From NCBI RefSeq assembly GCF_000425805.1, contig NZ_KE384454.1, forward strand, positions 100,354-164,353: a stretch of 64,000 nucleotides of DNA, in the 5' to 3' direction. Shown here one piece after another: positions 25,026 through 34,126 of this stretch. Every line of letters begins with the position of its first letter. The first letter of the stretch is position 1. The notes under the pieces were generated by a model. It was not told the DNA's origin. It saw only the letters and a list, made by a program, of their open reading frames with translations, and did no database searches. This DNA comes from Pseudomonas vranovensis DSM 16006. GTDB taxonomy: Bacteria; Pseudomonadota; Gammaproteobacteria; Pseudomonadales; Pseudomonadaceae. A program made the translations under genes and the position numbers.

Positions 25026-25949
25026 ATGGATGTCGTTCAACTCAAGACACTGATCCACGTCGCCGAGCTCGGCAGTCTGAGCAAGGCGGCTGATCGCCTG
25101 CATATCGCCCAGCCTGCCCTCAGCCGGCAGATTCGCCAGTTGGAGCAGGAGCTGGGCGGCTACTTGTTCGAGCGCCATGGGCGTGGCATGCAAATCACCG
25201 AGATGGGCCGCGAGGTGCTGGCCCATGCCACGCGGATCATGGAAGAGATGGAGTCGATCCGCAGCACTGTGGCGGGTGGCGGTACGCTGTTTCGCAGCAC
25301 TGTTGTGGTCGGCACCACGCCAACGGTGGCCGAAATCGCGACCGTACCCTGGGTGCGCAAAATGCGTGAAGCGCAGCCCCACCTGGGTATCCGCTTTTCC
25401 TCGGCCTACAGCGGCTATCTGCTGGACTGGCTGCAGCGCGGAGAGCTGGAGCTCGCCATCTCCTACGACCCACCGCCGCTGCACACCTTGCGTATTGTCC
25501 CGGTGATGATGGAAAACCTGATTCTGGTCGGCCCGCCGCAGGCGGGCCTGCACCTGGACATGCCGGTCGCCTTTGCGCAACTGCAAGCGCACGAGCTGGT
25601 ACTGCCCAGTGCGCGCCACGGGCTGCGGTTGATCGTCGATGAGTGCGCACGCAAGGCCGGCATTACCTTGCGTACCAGCCTTGAGGCCGATTCCTTTGCG
25701 GCGATGGTCGACCTGGTACGCAATGGCTTCGGCCTGACCGTGCTGCCCCTGGCTTCGATCTATGCCCACCTGCAGAGCGGCAGCCTGTGCGCTGCTCCGC
25801 TGGTCGACCCGACTCCGATGCGCAAGCTCGTACAAGTGTTCCCGGCAGATCGGAGGGTCAGCCCGGCGGCTAAATTCGTCGGCCAGGCCTTCACCGAAAT
25901 TGCCGCCGACCTGGTCGAACGGCATATCTGGGCAGGGCACATGCTGTAG
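25026..25949 (+). CDS. LysR family transcriptional regulator, probable itaconate-operon activator
   Basis: This is a 307-residue LysR-type regulator. The N-terminal winged helix is clear (LIHVAELGSLSKAADRLHIA, QPALSRQIRQLEQELGGYLF). A linker helix follows, then a two-lobed effector domain from about residue 95 (VVGTTPTVAEIATVPW). It is transcribed away from the acyl-CoA dehydrogenase gene, the standard arrangement for a LysR protein controlling a neighbouring catabolic operon. By position it corresponds to the LysR regulator of the P. aeruginosa itaconate cluster. The inducer, likely itaconate or a CoA derivative, is inferred. Confidence 0.9.
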   Translation: MDVVQLKTLIHVAELGSLSKAADRLHIAQPALSRQIRQLEQELGGYLFERHGRGMQITEMGREVLAHATRIMEEMESIRSTVAGGGTLFRSTVVVGTTPTVAEIATVPWVRKMREAQPHLGIRFSSAYSGYLLDWLQRGELELAISYDPPPLHTLRIVPVMMENLILVGPPQAGLHLDMPVAFAQLQAHELVLPSARHGLRLIVDECARKAGITLRTSLEADSFAAMVDLVRNGFGLTVLPLASIYAHLQSGSLCAAPLVDPTPMRKLVQVFPADRRVSPAAKFVGQAFTEIAADLVERHIWAGHML

Positions 25950-26093
25950 GGCGACAGGCATTTTTTACGGACTTTTTACGCCGCCCGCCAGCGCTTGCAA
26001 GGATACTGGCGGCGTAATGTCCTGACTGCTTGCGCATCGAAACCCGGTGCCGGGCAGCGGTGTCCAGGCCCTCTGTGTTCGAGACCGCTTACC

Positions 26094-27995
26094 GTGAGCT
26101 CATCTGCTTCCCACGCAACGCCCCTGAACCCTGCAAAAACCTCGTCAATCAGCTTGCTCGTCGCCGCCGTCGGCGTGGTCTACGGCGACATTGGCACCAG
26201 CCCGCTGTACACCCTCAAGGAAGTCTTCGCCGGCCACTATGGCGTGCAGGCCAACCATGACGGGGTACTGGGGATTCTGTCGCTGGTGTTCTGGTCGTTG
26301 ATCTGGGTAGTGACCGTCAAGTACGTGTTGTTCGTGCTGCGTGCCGACAACCAGGGCGAGGGCGGCATCATGGCCCTGACCGCACTGGCACGGCGCGCTG
26401 CGGCGCCGTATCCGCGGCTGAGCCGGGTACTGGTACTGCTGGGACTGTTCGGCGCCGCGCTGTTCTATGGCGACAGCATGATTACCCCGGCGATCTCGGT
26501 ATTGTCGGCGGTCGAGGGGTTCCAACTAGCCTTCGACGGCATCGAGCATTGGGTGGTGCCGATTGCGCTGGTGGTGCTGGTGGGCCTGTTCCTGATCCAG
26601 AAACACGGCACGGCGCGCATCGGCATATTGTTCGGCCCGGTGATGGTGCTGTGGTTCACCGTGCTGGGGGCGTTGGGTATCCACGGCATTGTCCAGCGCC
26701 CGGAAGTGTTGCAAGCGCTGAACCCGGCCTGGGCAGTGCAGTTCTTCGTGGTCCACCCAGGTATTGGCGTCGCCATTCTGGGTGCCGTGGTGCTGGCCTT
26801 GACCGGCGCCGAGGCGCTGTATGCCGATATGGGCCACTTTGGCCGCAAGCCCATTGCCCGGGCCTGGATCCTGCTGGTGCTGCCAGGGTTGGTGCTCAAC
26901 TACTTCGGCCAGGGCGCATTGATCCTCGGCAATCCGGAGGCTGTGCGCAACCCGTTCTACCTGCTGGCGCCGGGCTGGGCGCTGGTGCCGATGATCGGGC
27001 TGTCGACCCTGGCCACCATCATCGCCTCCCAGGCGGTGATTTCCGGGGCGTTTTCCCTGACCCGCCAGGCCATCCAGCTCGGCTATGTGCCACGCATGTT
27101 CATCCAGCACACGTCGAGCCAGGAGCAGGGGCAGATCTACATCGGCACGGTGAACTGGGCGTTGATGGTTGGCGTGGTGCTGCTGGTGATCGGCTTTGAA
27201 TCCTCCGGCGCCCTGGCGGCCGCCTATGGTGTGGCGGTGACCGGCACCATGTTGATCACTACCTTGCTGTCGGCGGCCGTGGTGCTGTTGGCGTGGAAGA
27301 CCCCGCGCTGGCTGGCGGTGCCGTTGCTGCTGGGTTTCTTGTTGGTCGACAGCCTGTATTTCGCCGCCAACGCGCCGAAAATCTTCCAGGGTGGTGCGTT
27401 CCCGGTGATCGCCGGTATCGGCTTGTTCATCCTGATGACCACCTGGAAGCGCGGGCGCAAGATGATCGTCGAACGGCTGGATGAGTCGGCGCTGCCGTTG
27501 CCGTTGTTCATTGCCAGCATCGCCGCGCAGCCGCCGCACCGGGTGCAGGGGACGGCGGTGTTCCTGACCGCCCGGGCGGATGCGGTGCCCCATGCGTTGT
27601 TGCACAACTTGCTGCACAACCAGGTATTGCATGAACGGGTGGTGTTGTTGACCGTGGTGTCCCAGGACCGGCCGCGGGTGCCGCTGGCCCAGCGTTTTGA
27701 AGTGCAGGGTTTCGGGGAGGGCTTCTACCGGGTGAATTTGAACTTCGGCTTTATCGAGGAGCCGGATGTGCCGGCGGCGCTGCAGCTGTGTCATTTGCCG
27801 GCGCTTGATTTCAGTCCCATGGGCACCACGTACTTCTTGAGCCGCGAGACGGTGATTGCCACCAAGCGCATGGGCATGGCGCGGTGGCGGGAAGGCTTGT
27901 TTGCGTTCTTGCTGAAGAATGCCAACAGCAATCTTCGCTATTTCAACCTGCCGCTCAACCGGGTGATCGAGCTGGGGACGCAGGTGGAAATGTGA
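26094..27995 (+). CDS. kup: low-affinity potassium uptake protein Kup
   Basis: This 633-residue KUP/HAK/KT potassium-proton symporter has about 12 membrane spans and a C-terminal cytoplasmic region. The family signature VVYGDIGTSPLYTLKEVF is near the N terminus, with ALFYGDSMITPAISVLSAVE and LTGAEALYADMGHFGR further on. The GTG at 26094 gives the usual start (SSSASHATPLNPAKTSS); an ATG-led frame from 25995 would add 33 residues unlike the family. The ribosome site is weak. The gene stands alone after the LysR gene and ends in a strong hairpin shared with the convergent MFS gene. Confidence 0.93.
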   Translation: MSSSASHATPLNPAKTSSISLLVAAVGVVYGDIGTSPLYTLKEVFAGHYGVQANHDGVLGILSLVFWSLIWVVTVKYVLFVLRADNQGEGGIMALTALARRAAAPYPRLSRVLVLLGLFGAALFYGDSMITPAISVLSAVEGFQLAFDGIEHWVVPIALVVLVGLFLIQKHGTARIGILFGPVMVLWFTVLGALGIHGIVQRPEVLQALNPAWAVQFFVVHPGIGVAILGAVVLALTGAEALYADMGHFGRKPIARAWILLVLPGLVLNYFGQGALILGNPEAVRNPFYLLAPGWALVPMIGLSTLATIIASQAVISGAFSLTRQAIQLGYVPRMFIQHTSSQEQGQIYIGTVNWALMVGVVLLVIGFESSGALAAAYGVAVTGTMLITTLLSAAVVLLAWKTPRWLAVPLLLGFLLVDSLYFAANAPKIFQGGAFPVIAGIGLFILMTTWKRGRKMIVERLDESALPLPLFIASIAAQPPHRVQGTAVFLTARADAVPHALLHNLLHNQVLHERVVLLTVVSQDRPRVPLAQRFEVQGFGEGFYRVNLNFGFIEEPDVPAALQLCHLPALDFSPMGTTYFLSRETVIATKRMGMARWREGLFAFLLKNANSNLRYFNLPLNRVIELGTQVEM

Positions 27996-28049
27996 TCGCG
28001 GGGCAAGCCCGCTCCTGCCGGACGGGTGGGAGCGGGCTTGCCCCGCGAT
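27995..28049. terminator. bidirectional hairpin, REP-like, between kup and the MFS gene
   Basis: The arms at 27995-28015 and 28029-28049 are perfect 21 bp complements (ATCGCGGGGCAAGCCCGCTC and one more base), with a 13 nt loop. This is a common P. putida REP-type palindrome. It starts at the last base of the kup stop codon and ends 8 bp before the end of the convergent MFS gene, so it probably terminates both transcripts. Confidence 0.85.
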
Positions 28050-28057
28050 GGATTGAC

Positions 28058-29326
28058 TTAACCCGCCGCAGCCTGGGCTTCACCACCTGCCACCTGAGCG
28101 GTGTTGCGTACCAACCGATGCAGCCGGCTGGCCACGACAAAGCCGATCACCGCCAGCACCATCATGCTGATGAAAACGTAGTTGTAGCCCTGTGGCCCGG
28201 GAAACCGGTCAAGGATGGCGCCATAGCCGACATAGGCGAACATGCCCGGCGCATAGCCGATCAGGCAACCAATGCCAAAGGCTGAGCCGGTGATGTGCGC
28301 AGCGATGCCGACTTCGCCCATGGGCGCCCAGAACACGCCACGCATGGAGAACACGATGAAGGCAAACGACAGGGTCGCGGCCATGCCGGCATAGATGTAG
28401 CCAGGACTCTTGGGCACCAGGAGGATCATCGCCATCATCGGCAGCAACGCCAGGAACGCCCATTTCAGGTAACGGCTGGGGCTCTTGAATTGCTTGTCGG
28501 CCAGGAAGCCGCCCGCCGGGCCACCGAGGATCTTGAGCATGTACTGGTTGATGATGCCGTAGGCCCCCACCAGCGCGACCGGCAGGCCGTAGACCTCCTT
28601 GAGGTAGGGGATGAAGTAGGTCAGCCCGCAATACACGATGTAGACCATGAACACGTTGAAACTCACCAGCCAGATTGCCGGGACCTTGACGGCCTGCATC
28701 AGGTTGGCTGCTGGGTTCTTCAGGGTGGTGGCCTGTGCAGGCTGAGCGCCTTTGAGCAGGAACCAGGTCAGTACGCCGGCAGCAATGTCGATGACCGAGT
28801 AGAAGACAATTGCCGCCTTCAGGCCGGCCTCGGCAGCACCCATGGCAATGAACACACCCAGGGCCGAGAATGCCACCAGCGTGTCGATCACCCCGCGACC
28901 GCCTTCCAGCAGGCCGAACAGGCGGCCTTGTTCCTTGTCGTCGCCCAGGCCACGTACCGCCTTGAGCAACGCCGGCCAGTAGATGCAGTCGGCGCATACC
29001 GCCAGCAGGCAAAACACGATCATCAGGCTGTTGAAGGGCGGGAAGGTGGCCAGGTACAGGCCCAGCGCACCGGTGCCCAGCAGGCCCAGGGGAATCAGCT
29101 TGCGGGTGTCGAAGCGGTCGGCCAGCACACCGCCGACCACGAACAGCCCGGTGGCGATGATGGCGTTGGCACTGAGCAGCAGGCCGATTTCAGTGTGCGA
29201 CAGCCCCATGAATTCCTGCATGGGGACATAGAACGCGTCCTTGAGGTTTGCCAGCTTGTAGATGGTGCCGCCACCGAGGATCAGTATCAGGAATTTGAAC
29301 CATTTGGCCTTGTCTTGAGTGCTCAT
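28058..29326 (-). CDS. MFS transporter (about 12 membrane spans)
   Basis: This 422-residue major facilitator carries the loop 2-3 motif GGVLADRFDTRKLIP and about 12 hydrophobic segments. It resembles the nitrate/sugar-phosphate-like MFS proteins of gammaproteobacteria, but its substrate cannot be named. The start at 29326 (MSTQDKAK) has GGAGAA upstream; the longer frame would overlap the preceding gene. It follows the TIM-barrel isomerase-like gene by about 30 bp, so the two are likely cotranscribed, transporting and then processing a polyol or sugar-like compound. Confidence 0.85.
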   Translation of the reverse strand: MSTQDKAKWFKFLILILGGGTIYKLANLKDAFYVPMQEFMGLSHTEIGLLLSANAIIATGLFVVGGVLADRFDTRKLIPLGLLGTGALGLYLATFPPFNSLMIVFCLLAVCADCIYWPALLKAVRGLGDDKEQGRLFGLLEGGRGVIDTLVAFSALGVFIAMGAAEAGLKAAIVFYSVIDIAAGVLTWFLLKGAQPAQATTLKNPAANLMQAVKVPAIWLVSFNVFMVYIVYCGLTYFIPYLKEVYGLPVALVGAYGIINQYMLKILGGPAGGFLADKQFKSPSRYLKWAFLALLPMMAMILLVPKSPGYIYAGMAATLSFAFIVFSMRGVFWAPMGEVGIAAHITGSAFGIGCLIGYAPGMFAYVGYGAILDRFPGPQGYNYVFISMMVLAVIGFVVASRLHRLVRNTAQVAGGEAQAAAG

Positions 29327-29357
29327 TGTTGTTCTCCAGGCGTGATGGGTAGGGCGC

Positions 29358-30419
29358 TCAGGCGGAGGTGGCCAGGGCAAGTTCGGCCAGCGTGCGCAAT
29401 TCGGCCAGCAGGCCCTTCACATAGCTGACCTGGTTGTTGGCCCAGCGCTGTTCGCCGGCCAGCATCTGTTCGAGGGTGAAGCCTTCGGGCAGGGGGGTGT
29501 CGCTCATTTCCCGGTAGGCAATGAACGGGTCGGCCGGCTCGTGCAGTTGGCGAAATGCCGGGGCGACGTAGTGGTTTTCCTGTTCGAGGATGAAGGCGAT
29601 CACTTGTGGTTCGCGTTCCCCGAGCATCAGCAGTTCGAACAACATGCGCGGGCTGGGCAGGTCGTCTTCGGCGCTGCCTTGCAGTACCCCGTAGTGGCCA
29701 AAGCCCTGGACCTCGGCTACCACGCGAACACCCTTGAGGTGGGTCTGGCGAATGTGCGGGGCCAGGTGCGCCAAGGCCTGCAAGGGTTGCTCGCAGGCAT
29801 TGATCATGTTGCCGAAGTCGAACAGGGCGTGCAGGCGCGGGTGGTTGGCCTGGCTCAGCAGTTGGGCGATTTCGTCGCTCTTGAGCTCCTCGTGCTGCTC
29901 GAAATCAAAGTAAAGGTCGTGGGCATCGGCCTGCTGGGCGAGGTATTGAAGGTCGCCGGCGATCCGCTCCATCACCTGCGACAGCGGGCCTTCGTAGCGC
30001 GAATAGACGCGGATGTTGCGGGTACCGATGGCCTTGGCCACGGCGATCGCGGCATCGACATCGGCCTTGAGGGTGCTGCTCAGCTCAAGGTGAACAGCCA
30101 GCTGCAACGCCTGGGCCTTCTCGGCAAAGGCGCCCAACTGCTCGGCACTCATCTGCGACAGGCTGTTGTGCTCACCGTCGAGCATATGCAGGCTCAGCCC
30201 CGCCAGTTCGTGGCGATAGGCAAAGTCGAGGAGGTCGAAGGGCGTCAGGCGACCATGGGTGAGGTTGGTCAACAAGGGGTAGGCATGGGCGAACAGGCGA
30301 ACCTGATCGAGGCGTTCGAGCAGGCGTGCGGCCAGTTCGCGGGTCAACAGCACCGGCGCTGCAGCGCCTTTGGTCTTGTTATCGAGCAACCGGGTGAAGC
30401 GTTCTTGGATAGCATTCAT
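29358..30419 (-). CDS. sugar phosphate isomerase/epimerase family TIM-barrel protein
   Basis: This 353-residue protein has an AP-endonuclease-2-type (PF01261) TIM barrel. Candidate metal ligands are Glu in YFDFEQHEE, Asp in ALFDFGNMIN, His in RQTHLKGVR and Glu in AFILEQENH. Relatives isomerise or epimerise sugars, inositols or hydroxy acids. The start at 30419 is the second ATG; AGGAACG lies upstream. It sits between a MocR regulator gene upstream and the MFS gene downstream on the same strand. No substrate can be inferred with confidence. Confidence 0.8.
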   Translation of the reverse strand: MNAIQERFTRLLDNKTKGAAAPVLLTRELAARLLERLDQVRLFAHAYPLLTNLTHGRLTPFDLLDFAYRHELAGLSLHMLDGEHNSLSQMSAEQLGAFAEKAQALQLAVHLELSSTLKADVDAAIAVAKAIGTRNIRVYSRYEGPLSQVMERIAGDLQYLAQQADAHDLYFDFEQHEELKSDEIAQLLSQANHPRLHALFDFGNMINACEQPLQALAHLAPHIRQTHLKGVRVVAEVQGFGHYGVLQGSAEDDLPSPRMLFELLMLGEREPQVIAFILEQENHYVAPAFRQLHEPADPFIAYREMSDTPLPEGFTLEQMLAGEQRWANNQVSYVKGLLAELRTLAELALATSA

Positions 30420-30451
30420 TCGAGTCGTTCCTGGTGCGGGCACCGGTTCTA

Positions 30452-30475
30452 CCGGCGCGTTCTTTATCGCGCCGG
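30452..30475. terminator. hairpin between MocR and TIM-barrel genes
   Basis: A perfect 8 bp inverted repeat, CCGGCGCG-TTCTTTAT-CGCGCCGG, lies in the 112 bp gap after the MocR stop codon. No U-run follows on the minus strand, so it may be a weak terminator or a processing hairpin. The rest of 30420-30531 must hold any promoter for the TIM-barrel gene. Confidence 0.5.
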
Positions 30476-30531
30476 CGAGGATCGCTCGATAGATCCATTA
30501 CGAATCGAATGTTAAGGCCACTGCAAAACGG

Positions 30532-32031
30532 TTACGGCTTCAGGTGCCCCAGGGCCCGCAGCGCCTGGGCCAGGGCCCGAACCTTGGCCGGGGCCTCGAC
30601 CTGGGGGGTACCGGCAAAGCCGATCAGCAGGGCGGGCGGCAGGTACCGCTGCAGGCAGTAGTCGCTCAAGGCATAGGTGTGAACACCTTGCTCGGCCAAT
30701 TGCCGGGCGACCAGTTGATCGTCCAGGTGCGGCGGTAGCCAGGCGATCAAGTGCATGCCGGCTTCTACCGGGGCAATTCGCAAGAGCCCGCCCAGCTCTC
30801 GCTTGAGGGTATCCACCAAGCACTGCTGGCGGGCTTGATACAGTACACGCATGCGGCGTATGTGGCCGATGAAGTGGCCTTCGCACATGAAGTCCGCCGT
30901 TACCGCCTGCAGCAGGGTGGGCGGGCTGCGGTCCATGACAGCGCGGATGGTGCAGAAGGGTTCGACCAGGGGCTTTGGTAGAATCACATAGCCCAGGCGC
31001 AGGGACGGGAACAGCACCTTGCTGAATGTGCCGACATAGATCACCCGATCGGTTTGGTCCATGGCATACAGCGCCGGCAATTGGCGACCGCTGTAGCGCA
31101 GTTCGCTGTCGCAGTCGTCTTCGATGATCCAGCGCTCATGGCTTGCTGCCCAGTCGATCAGTTCCAGGCGCCGGCTGTGGCTCAGGGTCACGCCCAAGGG
31201 ATGCTGGCGGGACGGGGTCGTGAAGGCAAGGCGGGCATCGGCGCAGTCGGCAATGCCTTGCTGCACATCAATGCCCTGGTCGTCGATGCGTACCGGTACC
31301 ACCCGGCAGCCATGGGCCTGGAAGGCTATGCGCGCGGCAATGTGGCCCGGGTCCTCCATCCACACCGGGTCGTGCGGATTGAGCAGCAGCATCGCCAACA
31401 GATTGAAGGCCTGCTGCGCGCCGGAGACGATCACCACCTGCTCGGCACTGCAGTCGATGCCACGGGCGTCGAACACGTACTCGGCGATGGCCCGGCGCAG
31501 GTCCAGTAGCCCCTGCAGCTCGCCATAGCCCAGCAGCGCCTTGCTCGGCTTCTGCGCATGGCGGCTCAGCAGGCGCTTCCACACCGCCTGGGGAAAGGCC
31601 TCGAAGGCGCCATGGCTGGGCAGGAACGAGGTCGGGGTGTCGGTGCCGCAATGGGCATAGGACACCCCGCGAAAGTGATCGCTGCGCAGCGACAGCATCG
31701 ACTGGCTCAACGCCGACAGCTTCGGTGGCACAGGCGGCTGCGGCTCGGTTCCGCCTGCGCGCTCCCACTCATCGCCCACATAGGTACCGGCTCCGGTACG
31801 TGACACCAGGAAGCCCTCGGCAATCAACTGGTCGAAGGCGTTGAGCAGGGTGATGCGCGAAAGGTTCAGTTCCTGGCTCAAGGTGCGCGTGGACGGCAGG
31901 CGGATGCCCCCTTGCAGGCGCCCGGTGAGAATCTGCTTGCGGATCTGCAGGTACAGCTGGCGATAAAGCGGGGTGGTGCTGTCGCGATCGAGCTCAATAC
32001 CTGAAAGCAGCAAACCGGCGGGGGACTTCAT
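30532..32031 (-). CDS. MocR-type (GntR-HTH/aminotransferase) PLP-dependent transcriptional regulator
   Basis: This 499-residue MocR/PdxR-family regulator has a GntR winged helix at about residues 15-80 (YLQIRKQILTGRLQGGIRLP, TLSQELNLSRITLLNAFDQL). It is followed by an aminotransferase class I domain. The PLP lysine lies in GTFSKVLFPSLRLGY near residue 338. Known members include TauR, GabR and PdxR, which sense amino compounds through PLP. The gene is divergent from the seven-gene operon starting at 32227, its most likely target, although it also precedes the TIM-barrel/MFS pair on its own strand. Confidence 0.9.
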   Translation of the reverse strand: MKSPAGLLLSGIELDRDSTTPLYRQLYLQIRKQILTGRLQGGIRLPSTRTLSQELNLSRITLLNAFDQLIAEGFLVSRTGAGTYVGDEWERAGGTEPQPPVPPKLSALSQSMLSLRSDHFRGVSYAHCGTDTPTSFLPSHGAFEAFPQAVWKRLLSRHAQKPSKALLGYGELQGLLDLRRAIAEYVFDARGIDCSAEQVVIVSGAQQAFNLLAMLLLNPHDPVWMEDPGHIAARIAFQAHGCRVVPVRIDDQGIDVQQGIADCADARLAFTTPSRQHPLGVTLSHSRRLELIDWAASHERWIIEDDCDSELRYSGRQLPALYAMDQTDRVIYVGTFSKVLFPSLRLGYVILPKPLVEPFCTIRAVMDRSPPTLLQAVTADFMCEGHFIGHIRRMRVLYQARQQCLVDTLKRELGGLLRIAPVEAGMHLIAWLPPHLDDQLVARQLAEQGVHTYALSDYCLQRYLPPALLIGFAGTPQVEAPAKVRALAQALRALGHLKP

Positions 32032-32226
32032 TCGGGACTCGTTGGCAAGGTGAAGAGGGCCTGATCATCGTACGAGAAAGCCTTGCGGGCGGCCACTGGC
32101 GGCTGGGTTGTCATCAAATGAAAACAGTGTGTCGTCCGATGCGAAGCACCTCGCAAGCGTAGGGCTTAGAGTCCAATCAACCTGAACTGACGCACTGCGT
32201 CCAGATCGATGATTGGAGTGACATGC
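32032..32226. promoter_or_regulatory. divergent MocR / quinone reductase control region
   Basis: This 195 bp stretch between divergent starts should hold promoters for both genes and MocR direct-repeat operators. I recognise no convincing repeat pair or strong promoter. Confidence 0.35.
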
Positions 32227-33207
32227 ATGGCCAAAGTCGTACGTTTTTATCAAACCGGTGGTCCCGAGGTGCTGCGCTATGAGGACGCCGAGGTCGGCGA
32301 GCCCGGCCCGGGCCAGGTCCGGTTGCGCCAGGTGGCTGTGGGCCTGAACTACGCCGATACCTACTTTCGCAACGGCACCTACCCGATTCCGATGCCCAAC
32401 GGCATGGGTGTCGAAGCCTCGGGCGTGGTGCAGGCAGTAGGTGAGGGCGTGACCCAGGTGGCCGTCGGTGATCGTGTGACCTACACCGGTTTTCTCAACA
32501 CCCTGGGTGCCTACTGCACCGAGCGCCTGATCCCTGCCGCCGCGCTGATCAAACTGCCCGAGACCATCGCTTTTGAAACCGCCGCAGCCATGACCATGCG
32601 TGGCCTCACCTCGGCCTACCTGATGCGCCGCCTGTACGACTTCAAGCCCGGCGATACCGTGCTGCTGCACGCCGCTGCTGGCGGCGTCGGCCTGATCGTT
32701 TCGCAGTGGGCCAAACTGCTCGGCGTGAATGTGATCGGTACCGTGTCCACCGAAGCCAAGGCGGAAGTGGCCAAGGCCCATGGTTGCACCCACACCATCA
32801 ACTACAGCCATGAAGACGTGGCTGCGCGCGTGCGCGAGCTGACGGACGGGGTGGGCGCCAACGTGGTGTTCGACAGCGTTGGCAAAAACACGTTCATGGC
32901 CTCGCTCGACTCGCTCAAGCGCCGCGGCCTGATGGTCTGCGTGGGCACTGCCTCCGGCACCATCCCGCCGTTCGACCCGCAGATCCTGGCGATGAAGGGC
33001 TCCTTGCACCTGACGCGTCCGGCACTGGCCGACTATATCGCCGACCCCGCCGAGAAGGCCGACCTGGCCGGCGAGTTGTTCGACCATGTCAGCAGCGGCC
33101 GGATCAAGATCGAGATCAACCAACACTACGCCCTCCAGGACGCCGTCCAGGCGCACCGAGACCTGGAAGCGCGCAAAACCACCGGCTCCTCGATCTTCGT
33201 CATCTGA
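32227..33207 (+). CDS. zinc-independent NADPH:quinone oxidoreductase (MDR family)
   Basis: This 326-residue QOR-type medium-chain dehydrogenase has a GroES-like N-terminal domain (VGLNYADTYFRNGTYPIP, MGVEASGVVQAVG) and a Rossmann fold with the NADPH motif AAAGGVGLIVSQWAK near residue 150. The zinc-binding cysteines of alcohol dehydrogenases are absent. The start at 32227 (MAKVVRFY) has GGAGTGAC upstream. It would reduce quinones or alpha,beta-unsaturated carbonyls. It is the first gene of a seven-gene operon, 12 bp before the TauD-like gene; its role there is unknown. Confidence 0.9.
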   Translation: MAKVVRFYQTGGPEVLRYEDAEVGEPGPGQVRLRQVAVGLNYADTYFRNGTYPIPMPNGMGVEASGVVQAVGEGVTQVAVGDRVTYTGFLNTLGAYCTERLIPAAALIKLPETIAFETAAAMTMRGLTSAYLMRRLYDFKPGDTVLLHAAAGGVGLIVSQWAKLLGVNVIGTVSTEAKAEVAKAHGCTHTINYSHEDVAARVRELTDGVGANVVFDSVGKNTFMASLDSLKRRGLMVCVGTASGTIPPFDPQILAMKGSLHLTRPALADYIADPAEKADLAGELFDHVSSGRIKIEINQHYALQDAVQAHRDLEARKTTGSSIFVI

Positions 33208-33219
33208 AGAGGGCAACAC

Positions 33220-34068
33220 ATGCACATCGAACAACTGACTTGCGCCATCGGTGCTGAAGTGACCGGTGTAAACCTGGCGGATGCGGTCCACGACGATGGC
33301 CTGTTCGACCAGTTGCGTGAACAACTGCTCAAGCACCGCGTGCTGTTCTTGCGTGACCAGAACATCACCCGTGCCGAACATGTGGCCTTCGCCCGGCGCT
33401 TTGGCGACCTGGAGGACCACCCGGTGGCCGGTAGCGACCCGGAGCACCCGGGCCTGGTGCAGATCTACAAGCGTCCCGACCAGCCGGTCGATCGCTATGA
33501 AAACGCGTGGCACACCGACGCCACCTGGCGCGAGGCGCCGCCGATGGGCTGCGTGTTGCGCTGCGTGGAGTGCCCGCCGGTGGGGGGCGACACCCTGTGG
33601 GCGAACATGGTGCTGGCCTACCAGAACCTCCCCGATGACATAAAACAGAAAATTGAAGGCCTGCGCGCTCGCCACAGCATCGAGGCCAGTTTCGGCGCCG
33701 CGATGCCGATGGAAAAGCGCCTGGCGCTCAAGGCCCAGTACCCCGATGCCGAGCACCCGGTGGTGCGCACCCACCCTGAAACCGGCGAACAGGTGTTGTT
33801 CGTCAACGCCTTCACCACTCATTTCAGCAACTACCACACCCCGCAACGGGTGCGTTTCGGCCAGGACGCCAACCCCGGTGCCTCGGACCTGTTGCGCTAC
33901 CTGATCAGCCAGGCCTACCTGCCCGAGTATCAGGTGCGCTGGCGCTGGAAGCCCAACAGCATCGCCATCTGGGACAACCGCAGTACCCAGCATTACGCGG
34001 TCATGGACTACCCGCCATGCCACCGCAAGATGGAACGCGCCGGGATCAAGGGCGACCGTACCTTCTGA
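33220..34068 (+). CDS. TauD/TfdA family Fe(II)/2-oxoglutarate-dependent dioxygenase
   Basis: This 282-residue dioxygenase keeps the iron triad: His98 and Asp100 in AWHTDATW and the distal His near 258 in RSTQHYAV. A C-terminal Arg in RKMERAGIKGD would bind 2-oxoglutarate. Relatives hydroxylate taurine and other sulfonates (releasing sulfite), phenoxyacetates or alkyl sulfates. GAGGG precedes the ATG. Its operon ends with a YeiH-type (putative sulfate/sulfite exporter) gene and its likely regulator is of the TauR (MocR) type, so a sulfonate substrate is a reasonable but unproven guess. Confidence 0.9.
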   Translation: MHIEQLTCAIGAEVTGVNLADAVHDDGLFDQLREQLLKHRVLFLRDQNITRAEHVAFARRFGDLEDHPVAGSDPEHPGLVQIYKRPDQPVDRYENAWHTDATWREAPPMGCVLRCVECPPVGGDTLWANMVLAYQNLPDDIKQKIEGLRARHSIEASFGAAMPMEKRLALKAQYPDAEHPVVRTHPETGEQVLFVNAFTTHFSNYHTPQRVRFGQDANPGASDLLRYLISQAYLPEYQVRWRWKPNSIAIWDNRSTQHYAVMDYPPCHRKMERAGIKGDRTF

Positions 34069-34126
34069 GCATTACCGATCCGCCCCACGGCGGACAAAAG
34101 ACAATAACAAGACTGAGGATGACAGC

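Noticed and set aside
32065..34023. 652-codon minus-strand open frame over the quinone reductase and dioxygenase genes
   Set aside because: The plus-strand proteins have clear motifs there; the minus-strand product is a composition artefact.
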